16,645 bases of DNA from an uncultured Rickettsiales bacterium. GTDB lineage: Bacteria; Pseudomonadota; Alphaproteobacteria; UBA8366. The notes below the pieces were generated by a model. It saw only the letters and a list, made by a program, of their open reading frames with translations. It did not search any database and was not told the origin of the DNA. This document shows, piece by piece, positions 7,624-14,171 of the stretch; position 1 is the first letter of the stretch; every line of letters starts with the position of its first letter. The stretch spans positions 1 to 16,645 of the forward strand of contig CAJWTF010000079.1 of the NCBI GenBank assembly GCA_913046825.1, written 5' to 3'. A program made the position numbers and the translations under genes.

Positions 7624-9309
7624 TTAGTCGGCCTCATGGACGATGCGGCCGCCGGTCATGGTGAGGACGGATGTAATATCCGGAATATTATCTTCCGCCA
7701 TGGTCAGTAGATCGCCCGACAAGATTGCCAGGTCCGCATACTTGCCAGCCTCAAGTGTGCCTTTGACGTCTTCCTCGAAACTCAACCAGGCGCCCTCGCG
7801 GGAGGCACAAGCGAGCGCTTCGGTGCGCGATAAGGCTTGCGTGTCACCCAGGCGCTCTCCCGTTTCTTCGGTCTTGCGGGAGACCACGTGCCAGATTGGA
7901 TGGAATAGAGTTGGCGGCACATTATCGGTGGCGAGAGAGACGTGAATTCCGGCATCGACAAGATCGCGCATCGGTAAGATGTGGTCGACTTCCGATGCGC
8001 CGAGGTCGCGGCGAAGTTGTTCACCGTCCTGGTAGAGCCAGCGGTTGCTATAGGCTTGCAGGACGAGTCCTAAATCTTTGATGCGGGCGATCTCGTCCTT
8101 CGAGTAGACGCCGATATGCTCGATTAGCCACCGTTGCCCGGCAATCGAGGCACGTTTATCGACCTCTTCGTATAGATCGAGGATGTTATCGGTGAAGGAG
8201 CCAACACGAATTCCATTGCGCGCCGCTTCCACCATCAGTTCGAGCATGACGTCTTCGGGCAGTGCGGCGTCGAAATTGAACCCGGCCCAGCCAGTATAGG
8301 GACCGCATTCAGCGCGCAGTCTGTTTTCCTCGGAATAATCCGATTCCGCATAGAACCCGGCCATGCGTAGGTACTCGTCCCCAAGTCCGCGCCCGCCCAG
8401 CCAGCGGCCCCAGTCGACCAACAAGGCACGAACGTCGTCTGGATTAATGTTCGGCCAAGCTGGACTGAACATCAGATTAGCGCGGACTGGTGGCAACCCC
8501 TTCGAGCGCACGGCTTCATAGGCTGCGAGGACTTCTCCCGCGATTCCGTGACCCTCGAATACGCTGGTCGTACCATATCCGGCATAGACCTCCATCGAGC
8601 GCTCCAAACCGCTGGTACGATCGTCGAGGGTGAATTGCGGAATGCATTTCATCAACGTCTTCTCGACAAGTGGCTTATAGGTGAATTCGTACAGCACACC
8701 CGTGGGAACGCCGGTTCCGTGATCTTTTTCGATTTGGATCGATGGCGTTGGCGGCATGGTGTTGCGGTCGATTCCGGCACGTTCCAATGCCATTGTGTTG
8801 GTGATGGAGACGAGTGGCAGAGTGTTCCGCCAATGCCCCCAAATGGCCCGTATGTAGACAGGGTGATCAGGTGCGACACGGTCAATTTCTTGGCGGTTGG
8901 GAACCCTTTTCTCCGCGAGATTGTCCGGCACGCCGTAGTAGAAAGGCGGCTCGCCGATCGGCATGGTGACGATCCATTCACCTTTCGGCGTTTCCGCGGC
9001 AATAGCCTCAATCCGTTGCAGAATGTCGTCGATAGAGCGGCATCCGGCCAGCGTCGGTGGGATATCCTTCAATCCCTCGCGGTCCATATGCGCGTGACCG
9101 TCGATCAGACCGGGGATGACAACGTGACCCTTCGCATCGATTTTCCGGCTGTCGGGTCCTGTCAGTGCCTCGATCTCTGTATTATCACCGACGGCGAGAA
9201 CACGATCCCCTGATATGGCAATGGCGTCGGCAATGCGGTCCTGTGAATCGAGCGTTATGATTTTGGCGTTTTGGATAATAGTGTCGGCATGAGGTGTCAT
9301 AATGACCAT
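7624..9309 (-). CDS. Metal-dependent amidohydrolase, YtcJ/amidohydrolase-3 type
   Basis: A 561-residue cytoplasmic hydrolase of the amidohydrolase superfamily. The N-terminal beta-sandwich start (TIIQNAKIITLDSQDRIADA) and the metal motif GHAHMD (His72 and His74) after VVIPGLID are clear. LIEHIGVYS, ATDNVPP and the C-terminal GTLEAGKYADLAILSGD are also typical of this group. It is likely to cleave a C-N or C-O bond in a cyclic or amide substrate, which is not identifiable here. ATG 9309 (MVIM) is taken as the start; ATG 9300 (MTPHAD) is an equal alternative, as neither has a good ribosome binding site. The start lies 14 bases after the dienelactone hydrolase stop, in the same operon. Confidence 0.9.
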   Translation of the reverse strand: MVIMTPHADTIIQNAKIITLDSQDRIADAIAISGDRVLAVGDNTEIEALTGPDSRKIDAKGHVVIPGLIDGHAHMDREGLKDIPPTLAGCRSIDDILQRIEAIAAETPKGEWIVTMPIGEPPFYYGVPDNLAEKRVPNRQEIDRVAPDHPVYIRAIWGHWRNTLPLVSITNTMALERAGIDRNTMPPTPSIQIEKDHGTGVPTGVLYEFTYKPLVEKTLMKCIPQFTLDDRTSGLERSMEVYAGYGTTSVFEGHGIAGEVLAAYEAVRSKGLPPVRANLMFSPAWPNINPDDVRALLVDWGRWLGGRGLGDEYLRMAGFYAESDYSEENRLRAECGPYTGWAGFNFDAALPEDVMLELMVEAARNGIRVGSFTDNILDLYEEVDKRASIAGQRWLIEHIGVYSKDEIARIKDLGLVLQAYSNRWLYQDGEQLRRDLGASEVDHILPMRDLVDAGIHVSLATDNVPPTLFHPIWHVVSRKTEETGERLGDTQALSRTEALACASREGAWLSFEEDVKGTLEAGKYADLAILSGDLLTMAEDNIPDITSVLTMTGGRIVHEAD

Positions 9310-9323
9310 GATGTATGAGGGGG

Positions 9324-10025
9324 CTAACCAAGTCGATGGCTAAGGAACGTCAAAGTCTTGTTCCTCGCGTCCGCGCTGGATTTGGAGCGGTGACGCTTAT
9401 CGCTTAGGAAATTCTGAAAGGCGTGTCTGGCGTCGTGATAGCGATGAAATACATGGGTGATACCGCAACGAGTCATTTCAGCCGAAATGCGGTCGAAGTC
9501 GTCGGGTGAGGGGTTTTCATCCTCATTTCCGAATAACCCCAGAACGGGACAGCGAATATCGCCGATTCGTTCGAAAGGCGTTGGGTCATCACCGCCCCAA
9601 GAAACCATACAATTGCCGCGGTAAAAAACGACACAGGCTTGAATGCAACGGTCGGCGGAGGCGCCAAGCAAGGATATGCGCCCGCCCATGCAATGGCCGA
9701 GAATACCGATGCGCTCGGGATTGATAATGTTTTTGTTCTGAAGCAGGGAGATCGTGCTTTCGATATCGTTGACGATCTGACCATCGATCATATGCGCCCG
9801 CTTGACCGCGCTATCCGTTATGACCGGTTGGCGGTGAAAGACATCGGGAGCAGCTGTAACGAACCCGGTCTCCGCCAAACGGTCACAGACATCCTCGCCG
9901 AAGGCATCGAGACCGGCACCGTGGCACATCACGATGATTGCAGGATGAGCACCGCCACCTGACGGAAGGGACAGGCATATGCGCATCGGCTGACCTGCTT
10001 GGTCGATGGTTTCGTAATGGGCCAT
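9324..10025 (-). CDS. Dienelactone hydrolase family protein
   Basis: A 233-residue alpha/beta hydrolase of the dienelactone hydrolase type, whose best-known members open the lactone ring of chlorocatechol-derived dienelactones. The nucleophile is a cysteine in GHCMGG (Cys112). An acidic residue in GNEDENPSPDD (Asp168) and the histidine in ARHAFQN (His200) complete a plausible Cys-Asp-His triad. Length fits the family (about 230-250). ATG 10025 follows GAGGGAAAT, a fair ribosome binding site. It lies 75 bases after the deiodinase-like gene and 14 before the amidohydrolase. The name does not prove a lactone substrate, since the family is broad. Confidence 0.9.
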   Translation of the reverse strand: MAHYETIDQAGQPMRICLSLPSGGGAHPAIIVMCHGAGLDAFGEDVCDRLAETGFVTAAPDVFHRQPVITDSAVKRAHMIDGQIVNDIESTISLLQNKNIINPERIGILGHCMGGRISLLGASADRCIQACVVFYRGNCMVSWGGDDPTPFERIGDIRCPVLGLFGNEDENPSPDDFDRISAEMTRCGITHVFHRYHDARHAFQNFLSDKRHRSKSSADARNKTLTFLSHRLG

Positions 10026-10100
10026 ATTTCCCTCTAACGTTTTCAGAAAGATACCGTATCCGACACATCGATTGCCAATGCGTACTCGAAGGCAGGAGTA

Positions 10101-10705
10101 TTATTCGGCTGCCTGCGCGCTGGATAAGGCGCCCTGTGCTTGGACGGCTTCGAACCAGGTATCCACATCGAAACCGGGGGATCCCATTATGCCGCGATAA
10201 TACACCTTGCCGTCTTTATCGAGAGCGTAGAGGCGCTCGAGTAGGGCGGCGTGCTTATCGTCGACCTCGTTTTGCATATTATCGAGCAAGGTTGGGATGG
10301 TGAAGCCGAGATTCAGCATGCAAACACCGGCCAGCTCCGCGCGTTCGTCCGCGTCCTTGGGGTCCGGGTGAAGGACATCGTCCTTCAGGTTGGAGAAGAC
10401 CTGCCAACCGTCGATCGAATGCGCTTCCCGGATATAGATGAGGTAGAAGTCGACGCAGTCTTTGTAGCTTTCGTAAATTTCGTTCATGCGCCCGGCATGT
10501 TTACGAAAAGGGGGTCACATATAGGACCCGAAGATCAACGCGACTGGTTTACCTCGGCTTTTCGAAAGTTGGAACATCTCGTTCGTTCGGTTGCCATCAC
10601 TGGATAACCATTCGATTGTGAAGTCCGGCGCGACTTTCCTGGCTTTGGCGCATAACGTTCGCGCTCGACACGTTTGGCACGGACCCCCTTATAGGTACCG
10701 CGCAT
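10101..10705 (-). CDS. Deiodinase-like selenoprotein (in-frame TGA; one-base N-terminal frameshift)
   Basis: The minus frame reads GKPVALIFGSYM, TGA (10517-10515), PPFRKHAGRMNEIY, then KDCVDFYLIYIREAHSIDGW. This is the thioredoxin-fold active site of the iodothyronine deiodinase family (vertebrate form GSCT-U-PPF), with TGA exactly at the selenocysteine, and the family's (IYI)xEAHxxDGW signature. A SECIS-like hairpin follows the TGA. Conventional gene calling would start at ATG 10487 and lose the catalytic half. Upstream, VAPDFTIEWLSSDGN is in frame, but the natural start MRGTYKGVRAKRVERE and YAPKPGK, from ATG 10705, lies in another frame. Adding one G between 10634 and 10633 joins them as PGK-VAPDF and gives about 201 residues with Sec near 64. 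Family members are redox enzymes; some act in reductive dehalogenation. It is the first gene of the operon. A pseudogene remains possible. Confidence 0.75.
10478..10508 (-). promoter_or_regulatory. Bacterial SECIS-like hairpin after the TGA
   Basis: On the minus strand, 6 bases after the TGA, TTTCGT (10508-10503) pairs fully with ACGAAA (10483-10478). Inside it, after AAA on one side and A on the other, CATGC pairs with GCATG, leaving a CGGGC apical loop that starts about 20 bases after the TGA. Bacterial SECIS elements lie within the reading frame just after UGA and present guanine in a small loop about 16-37 bases on, for SelB binding. This hairpin meets those rules. It was folded by eye only. 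Confidence 0.65.
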
Positions 10706-10875
10706 GAGGCTCTTGGCGACTAGTCCTCATCCGTCAATGTCCCATGTGGCGCGTAGCTGATCTCCAGACCATCTTCCAAAAAAATCTGTGGCATATTAGG
10801 CGCCCGAATTCTGTGTGACTGTTAGGTCTACGGACTAGCTTACTCGTCAAAGCGGCACATTCGAAAGGACGCAAT

Positions 10876-11823
10876 ATGAATTTCGGCTATGACATTCCAA
10901 CAAGGGGCCCGTTGGCATCACCGGAGAACATCACAGCCATCGCCCAGAAGGGTGAAGCGCTGGGATTTGGCACCGCCTATGTGAACGATCACATCGTGAT
11001 TCCGCGCAATATCGCTTCTCGATATCCTTATTCCAAAGGGGGTGATTGGTCCGGTGGTCAATTCGGCGAGGCGATGGATATATTGGCGATGCTCTCATTT
11101 CTCGCCTCGGCAACGTCGAATGTTAGATTACTGACCTCAGTGATGGTCGTGCCCTACCGTAATCCGGTCGTCACTGCCAAGATGATCGCAACCATCGACG
11201 TACTCTCGAATGGACGCGTTACTATCGGCTGCGGCGCGGGATGGATGGAGGAGGAATTCATCGCTGTTGGTGCGCCGCCGTTTGTGGAGCGAGGGAAGTC
11301 TACTGACGAGTATCTCGAGATTTTTCGCGAGATTTGGACGAAGGATTTACCGGAATATAGCGGCACCTATTCTAGCTTTTCAAACATTGTTGGTCTACCT
11401 CACCCGAAACAAGTGCCGCTGCCCTTGTGGATTGGCGGTGAAAGCGCACCTGCACTGCGGCGCACCGCGAAGCTTGGCGATGGGTGGTATCCGATCGGCT
11501 ATAATCCGCGGTTTCCGCTCGACACGCTCGGTCGTTTCAAGACCAGGTTGGATGTCCTCAAAGGGGAGGCTGAGAAGATCGGCCGTGACCCGGCGACCAT
11601 CTCATTGGCCTATAATTCCACCTGGTTCAACGGGCCAAGCGATTCCGTGGATGTGGAAGGCGAGCGCCGACTCTTCACTGGTGGTGTCGACGAGATTAAA
11701 ACCGACATTGCGGCACTCCAGGAATTGGGTGTGAGCAGCCTGTTGTTCCGGTTCACTCGAGCGACGATGTCTGAGACCGAGGACGCGCAGTCGAGTTTCT
11801 CTGAGACTTTTATCGCGAGCTAA
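10876..11823 (+). CDS. Luciferase-like (LLM class) flavin-dependent oxidoreductase
   Basis: A 315-residue single-domain TIM-barrel protein of the bacterial luciferase-like superfamily, which uses FMN or F420 to oxidise or reduce small organic substrates. Typical segments are MNFGYDIPTRGPLASPENI at the start, GFGTAYVNDHIVIP (about 35-48), RLLTSVMVVPYRNPVVTAK (about 95-113) and GRVTIGCGAGWMEEEF (about 125-140). LPLWIGGESAPALRR with LGDGWYPIGY follows (about 177-207). AAAGGA at 10864-10869 is a good ribosome binding site 6 bases from the ATG. It is read divergently from the deiodinase-led operon across a gap of about 170 bases, which suggests shared control. It could supply a monooxygenase step; cofactor and substrate are unknown. 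Confidence 0.9.
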   Translation: MNFGYDIPTRGPLASPENITAIAQKGEALGFGTAYVNDHIVIPRNIASRYPYSKGGDWSGGQFGEAMDILAMLSFLASATSNVRLLTSVMVVPYRNPVVTAKMIATIDVLSNGRVTIGCGAGWMEEEFIAVGAPPFVERGKSTDEYLEIFREIWTKDLPEYSGTYSSFSNIVGLPHPKQVPLPLWIGGESAPALRRTAKLGDGWYPIGYNPRFPLDTLGRFKTRLDVLKGEAEKIGRDPATISLAYNSTWFNGPSDSVDVEGERRLFTGGVDEIKTDIAALQELGVSSLLFRFTRATMSETEDAQSSFSETFIAS

Positions 11824-11825
11824 AT

Positions 11826-11984
11826 TTATGGATAGGTACGCTGTCCGGATCGATAATCCCCGGTCGCGATAACGCTGCAACATCGGCTTGTCTAACTCCC
11901 AGTGATAGCGGAGTTGCGCCAAAGGGTTTCGGTCGAGATCGACATAGGCGAAATCTTCCTTGTGGACAAGGAGGAGAGCCGCCG
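11826..11984 (-). pseudogene. C-terminal remnant of a DUF1028-like (Ntn-hydrolase-type) protein
   Basis: Minus-strand reading gives AALLLVHKEDFAYVDLDRNP, then LAQLRYHWELDKPMLQRYRD, then in another frame DPDSVP. This resembles the tail of DUF1028 proteins, where a (S)AALLVV segment is followed by a VDLRVDDH-type stretch and an ELRRLW-type helix. Only about 50 codons remain, and one frameshift lies inside them. The match begins right where the third Rid domain breaks off, so a deletion seems to have joined two genes. Rid and DUF1028 genes are often neighbours, which supports the reading. The assignment rests on memory of a short stretch. Confidence 0.5.
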
Positions 11985-13028
11985 TCTTCTTTCAAAAGCG
12001 TGGTGATATTCTTCATGGCCTGGTCAGCTTGTGCCCCGGCATCGCCAGGCCCAACGAACGCACCGTCAAGTGACGTGCCGGTTTGGCCGCGCAAATATAT
12101 CTGATTTCCCGCCCGGACGGTCTTGCAGAATTTGGTCCCTAGCTTTTGTCCGTCCTTGTATTTGGTATCCGTGTGAAACTTACGAAAACGCTGGCGAGGC
12201 GCGGTATCTGCGAGGTCGATGGCCATGTCGATTTCAAACAGAATCTTCGGCCACGCGAAACCAGGCACGATGAGGCCGGTGGAGCAGGGGTAGGTATCAC
12301 GGAGATGTTCACCGAGAACTTGTTAGACCGCCTCACGATAGGCGCGGTCGCCGATATAAACATGCAGCTTGCAGGCGTTATCGAAACTGCCGCCCGCTTC
12401 TTCAACCGGACGCGCGCGTTTCTCATGGCGTGGTCGGCCCGCGCGGCTGCATGCTACGGCGTGCAGCCAAGGTCGTATATGACACTGCCGTCCACCGCTG
12501 CTCGAGTGAGACCTCGCAGGTAAACCTCCTTATTCGCGCGCACTGCCCAGCAGGAGCTGCGGCGCAGGCTCGACGGCCCGAACCAATCTCCAGTGTCGAA
12601 GGTTCTGATCTTTGTGTGAGAACCCGTTTCCAGAATCACCGCATCGATGTCGAGTTCGACTTTTATTTCTGGCTTGGCGAGGCCTTTGACAATCAAGCCG
12701 GTGCCGACGGTGGGAATATCCTTCAGGTACCAGTTGACCGTGTTGTGGACAGGCGGGCGCCATCCAGGGGCCGTCAGATAGGTCGTGACCCGACAGATAT
12801 GCTCGAGGCTGGAGCCGGCTTTCTCCAAGAGCGTCGTCACATTTGCATGGCTTGGTTGGCCTATTCAGCCTCGTCTTCCGTGTGGAGCTTTTGATCGAGG
12901 TCGAGACCCGTTTGTCAACGCATGAAAATCCGGTTGCCTGCCCAAATGACCTGGCATAGATCGTTGTCGAGCATCTGCTCCGGATAAATGTCTCGCGTAT
13001 TGTATTTGCGAACTCTTCCGATCTTCAT
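11978..13028 (-). pseudogene. Multi-domain Rid (YjgF/YER057c/UK114) protein, heavily disrupted
   Basis: From ATG 13028, after a GGAG-type ribosome binding site, the frame starts MKIGRVRKYNTRDIYPEQML. It is stopped by TGA (12917-12915, before QTGLDLD) and TAG (12863-12861), then shifts frame near 12842. The next frame holds TTLLEKAGSSLEHICRVTTY and GTGLIVKGLAKPEIKVELDI (end of domain 1), then IRTFDTGDWFGPSS and RANKEVYLRG (domain 2) up to TAG 12456-12454. A shift near 12408 leads to AGGSFDNACKLHVYIGDRAY, a TAA (12325-12323), GEHLRDTYPCSTGLIVPG, then domain 3 (KFCKTVRAGNQIYLRGQTG to MKNITTLLKEDGG), which breaks off. Rid proteins hydrolyse reactive enamines and imines. Three tandem domains in one frame are unusual. 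At least four stops and two frameshifts make it dead. Confidence 0.85.
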
Positions 13029-13119
13029 CGGCGTGAGGCTCCTGGTGCGCTATCGCAAAATTGGGCAAGGTTACTAGTTAGCTTGTCGTAATTCATAGGG
13101 ATAAAAAACCGTATACCTT

Positions 13120-13125
13120 AGGAGG
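13120..13125 (+). promoter_or_regulatory. Strong ribosome binding site for the Rid-family gene
   Basis: AGGAGG, a full anti-Shine-Dalgarno match, lies 8 bases before ATG 13134. It fixes that start and is the strongest ribosome binding site noticed in the window. Confidence 0.8.
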
Positions 13126-13133
13126 GTAATAGA

Positions 13134-13868
13134 ATGGCCGCAGTCGAGAATGCACGTGGAGGTTACATCTATCTGCCTGCTGGATTTCCGTTTTCTTCCG
13201 GGGCAGCGGCGATGCCGGGCTATGAGGTTGTCCAAGCCGTCTTCCGGCGCCCGGTCCCTTGGCGTGATGGCTTCGATACGATGGCGAAGCTATTTGATGC
13301 GGAAGGACGACCGAAACAGGCGCTCTGCGGCGTTGAATTGCGATGCCCCGCGCCGATGACGCCGGATGGTTTTCACGAGTTTAATATCGGCTATCGAAAT
13401 ATTCTCGAAGAATGGGACATTATCATCGACGGCGTTAATCCGGTGGGACGCACGAATGTCGCACCCGTCCTAAACCCGCCGAGTGAAACTTTGATGTATG
13501 GGTTCAGCTATACGGTGGAGAACGCTGACGCGCCGGCGACCTTTAGGGGTGCTGGCGGCGGCGAGACAATCGGTGATGGGATCGTCGCCGAAGGAGATAT
13601 GTCCGAGAATGGTATGCGACAGAAGGCTGCCCGTGTGGTCAAAACCATGCAGGAACGGCTCAGTGGCCTTGGTATGGAATGGAAGGACGTGACAGGGGTC
13701 AACGTCTATACTTCGGCGCAGAATGCCGATTGGCTGTCGTCTGAACTCATACCGCGCATGGACGCCGAGGCGATCCACGGCATTCACTGGTATCTGTCCC
13801 GGCCACCCATAATCGGTCTTGATTTCGAGATGGATCTGCTCGGCGTGCGTCGAAAAGTTTGGCTGTAG
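13134..13868 (+). CDS. Rid-family protein with N-terminal extension
   Basis: A 244-residue soluble protein, about twice the length of a plain RidA (~130). The C-terminal part, from about residue 115 (TNVAPVLNPPSETLMYGFSY) through QKAARVVKTMQERLSGLGME and the VTGVNVYTSAQNADWL segment to the end, follows the Rid pattern of a helix with a Gly-containing turn, then a VxxxNVYxT-like strand. The N-terminal part (GYEVVQAVFRRPVPWRDGFD and later ALCGVELRCPAPMTPDGFHE) is probably a diverged, non-canonical Rid-like or accessory half. Rid proteins deaminate enamine/imine intermediates, and some subfamilies sit in catabolic clusters. The gene is intact and diverges from the dead triple-Rid gene across about 105 bases, so it may be the surviving Rid function. 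Its stop is 3 bases from the convergent small pseudogene. Confidence 0.72.
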   Translation: MAAVENARGGYIYLPAGFPFSSGAAAMPGYEVVQAVFRRPVPWRDGFDTMAKLFDAEGRPKQALCGVELRCPAPMTPDGFHEFNIGYRNILEEWDIIIDGVNPVGRTNVAPVLNPPSETLMYGFSYTVENADAPATFRGAGGGETIGDGIVAEGDMSENGMRQKAARVVKTMQERLSGLGMEWKDVTGVNVYTSAQNADWLSSELIPRMDAEAIHGIHWYLSRPPIIGLDFEMDLLGVRRKVWL

Positions 13869-13871
13869 TCG

Positions 13872-14079
13872 CTACGCTGGATTCAATTCGTCAATCACGA
13901 ATCCGTCGGGCGGCGGGGTATTGCCGACCCAACTTGGCCCGTGCCATGTTTTCATTCATGGCGTCGACCTCGATGAAGTGAACACTGGTCCACTCGTCGT
14001 CAATTTTCGGATGTTATTCACCGCGCTCGCGTGCGGCTTTCACTTTTACATTGCAAATCGCTTCTTCAAATATTGCCAT
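13872..14079 (-). pseudogene. Small unrecognised protein family, copy 2 (stop and frameshift)
   Basis: ATG 14079 follows GGGAGG, a good ribosome binding site. The frame gives MAIFEEAICNVKVKAARERG, then E and TAA. It continues HPKIDDEWTSVHFIEVDAMN and MARAKLGRQYP, and after a one-base shift PPDGFVIDELNPA ends at TAG (13874-13872). Ignoring these two lesions it would encode about 69 residues. It aligns without gaps to copy 1 at 5388-5561 (shared pattern DxW--VH-IEV-A, K, YP, G-VI), and the TAA falls at an Arg codon of copy 1. The conserved cores on two strands 8 kb apart show that this was a real gene. I do not recognise the family. It lies 92 bases downstream of the SMP-30 pair, on the same strand. 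Confidence 0.6.
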
Positions 14080-14102
14080 TTTAGCCTCCCCTATCCCCTT
14101 TA

Positions 14103-14116
14103 GAGATTGAAATCTC
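14103..14116. repeat. Short palindrome GAGATT-GA-AATCTC
   Basis: A perfect 6-base inverted repeat with a 2-base spacer between the SMP-30 gene end and the small pseudogene start. It could be an operator for the small gene; the spacer is too short for a good terminator hairpin and no T-run follows. Chance occurrence is quite possible. Confidence 0.3.
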
Positions 14117-14171
14117 GCCGCTCATGGGGAGAAAATCATTGTAAAACGTGTCAGTGAAATTTAGGAGAAGC

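Noticed and set aside
8548..9213. A 221-codon plus-strand ORF inside the amidohydrolase
   Set aside because: It lies opposite a well-conserved gene with recognisable motifs and shows no family similarity itself.
10720..10794. A 24-codon minus-strand ORF starting MPQIFLEDGLEISYAPHGT, upstream of the selenoprotein gene
   Set aside because: It resembles the start of some alpha/beta hydrolases, but it is very short, has no ribosome binding site and cannot be confirmed. It may be a relic or chance.
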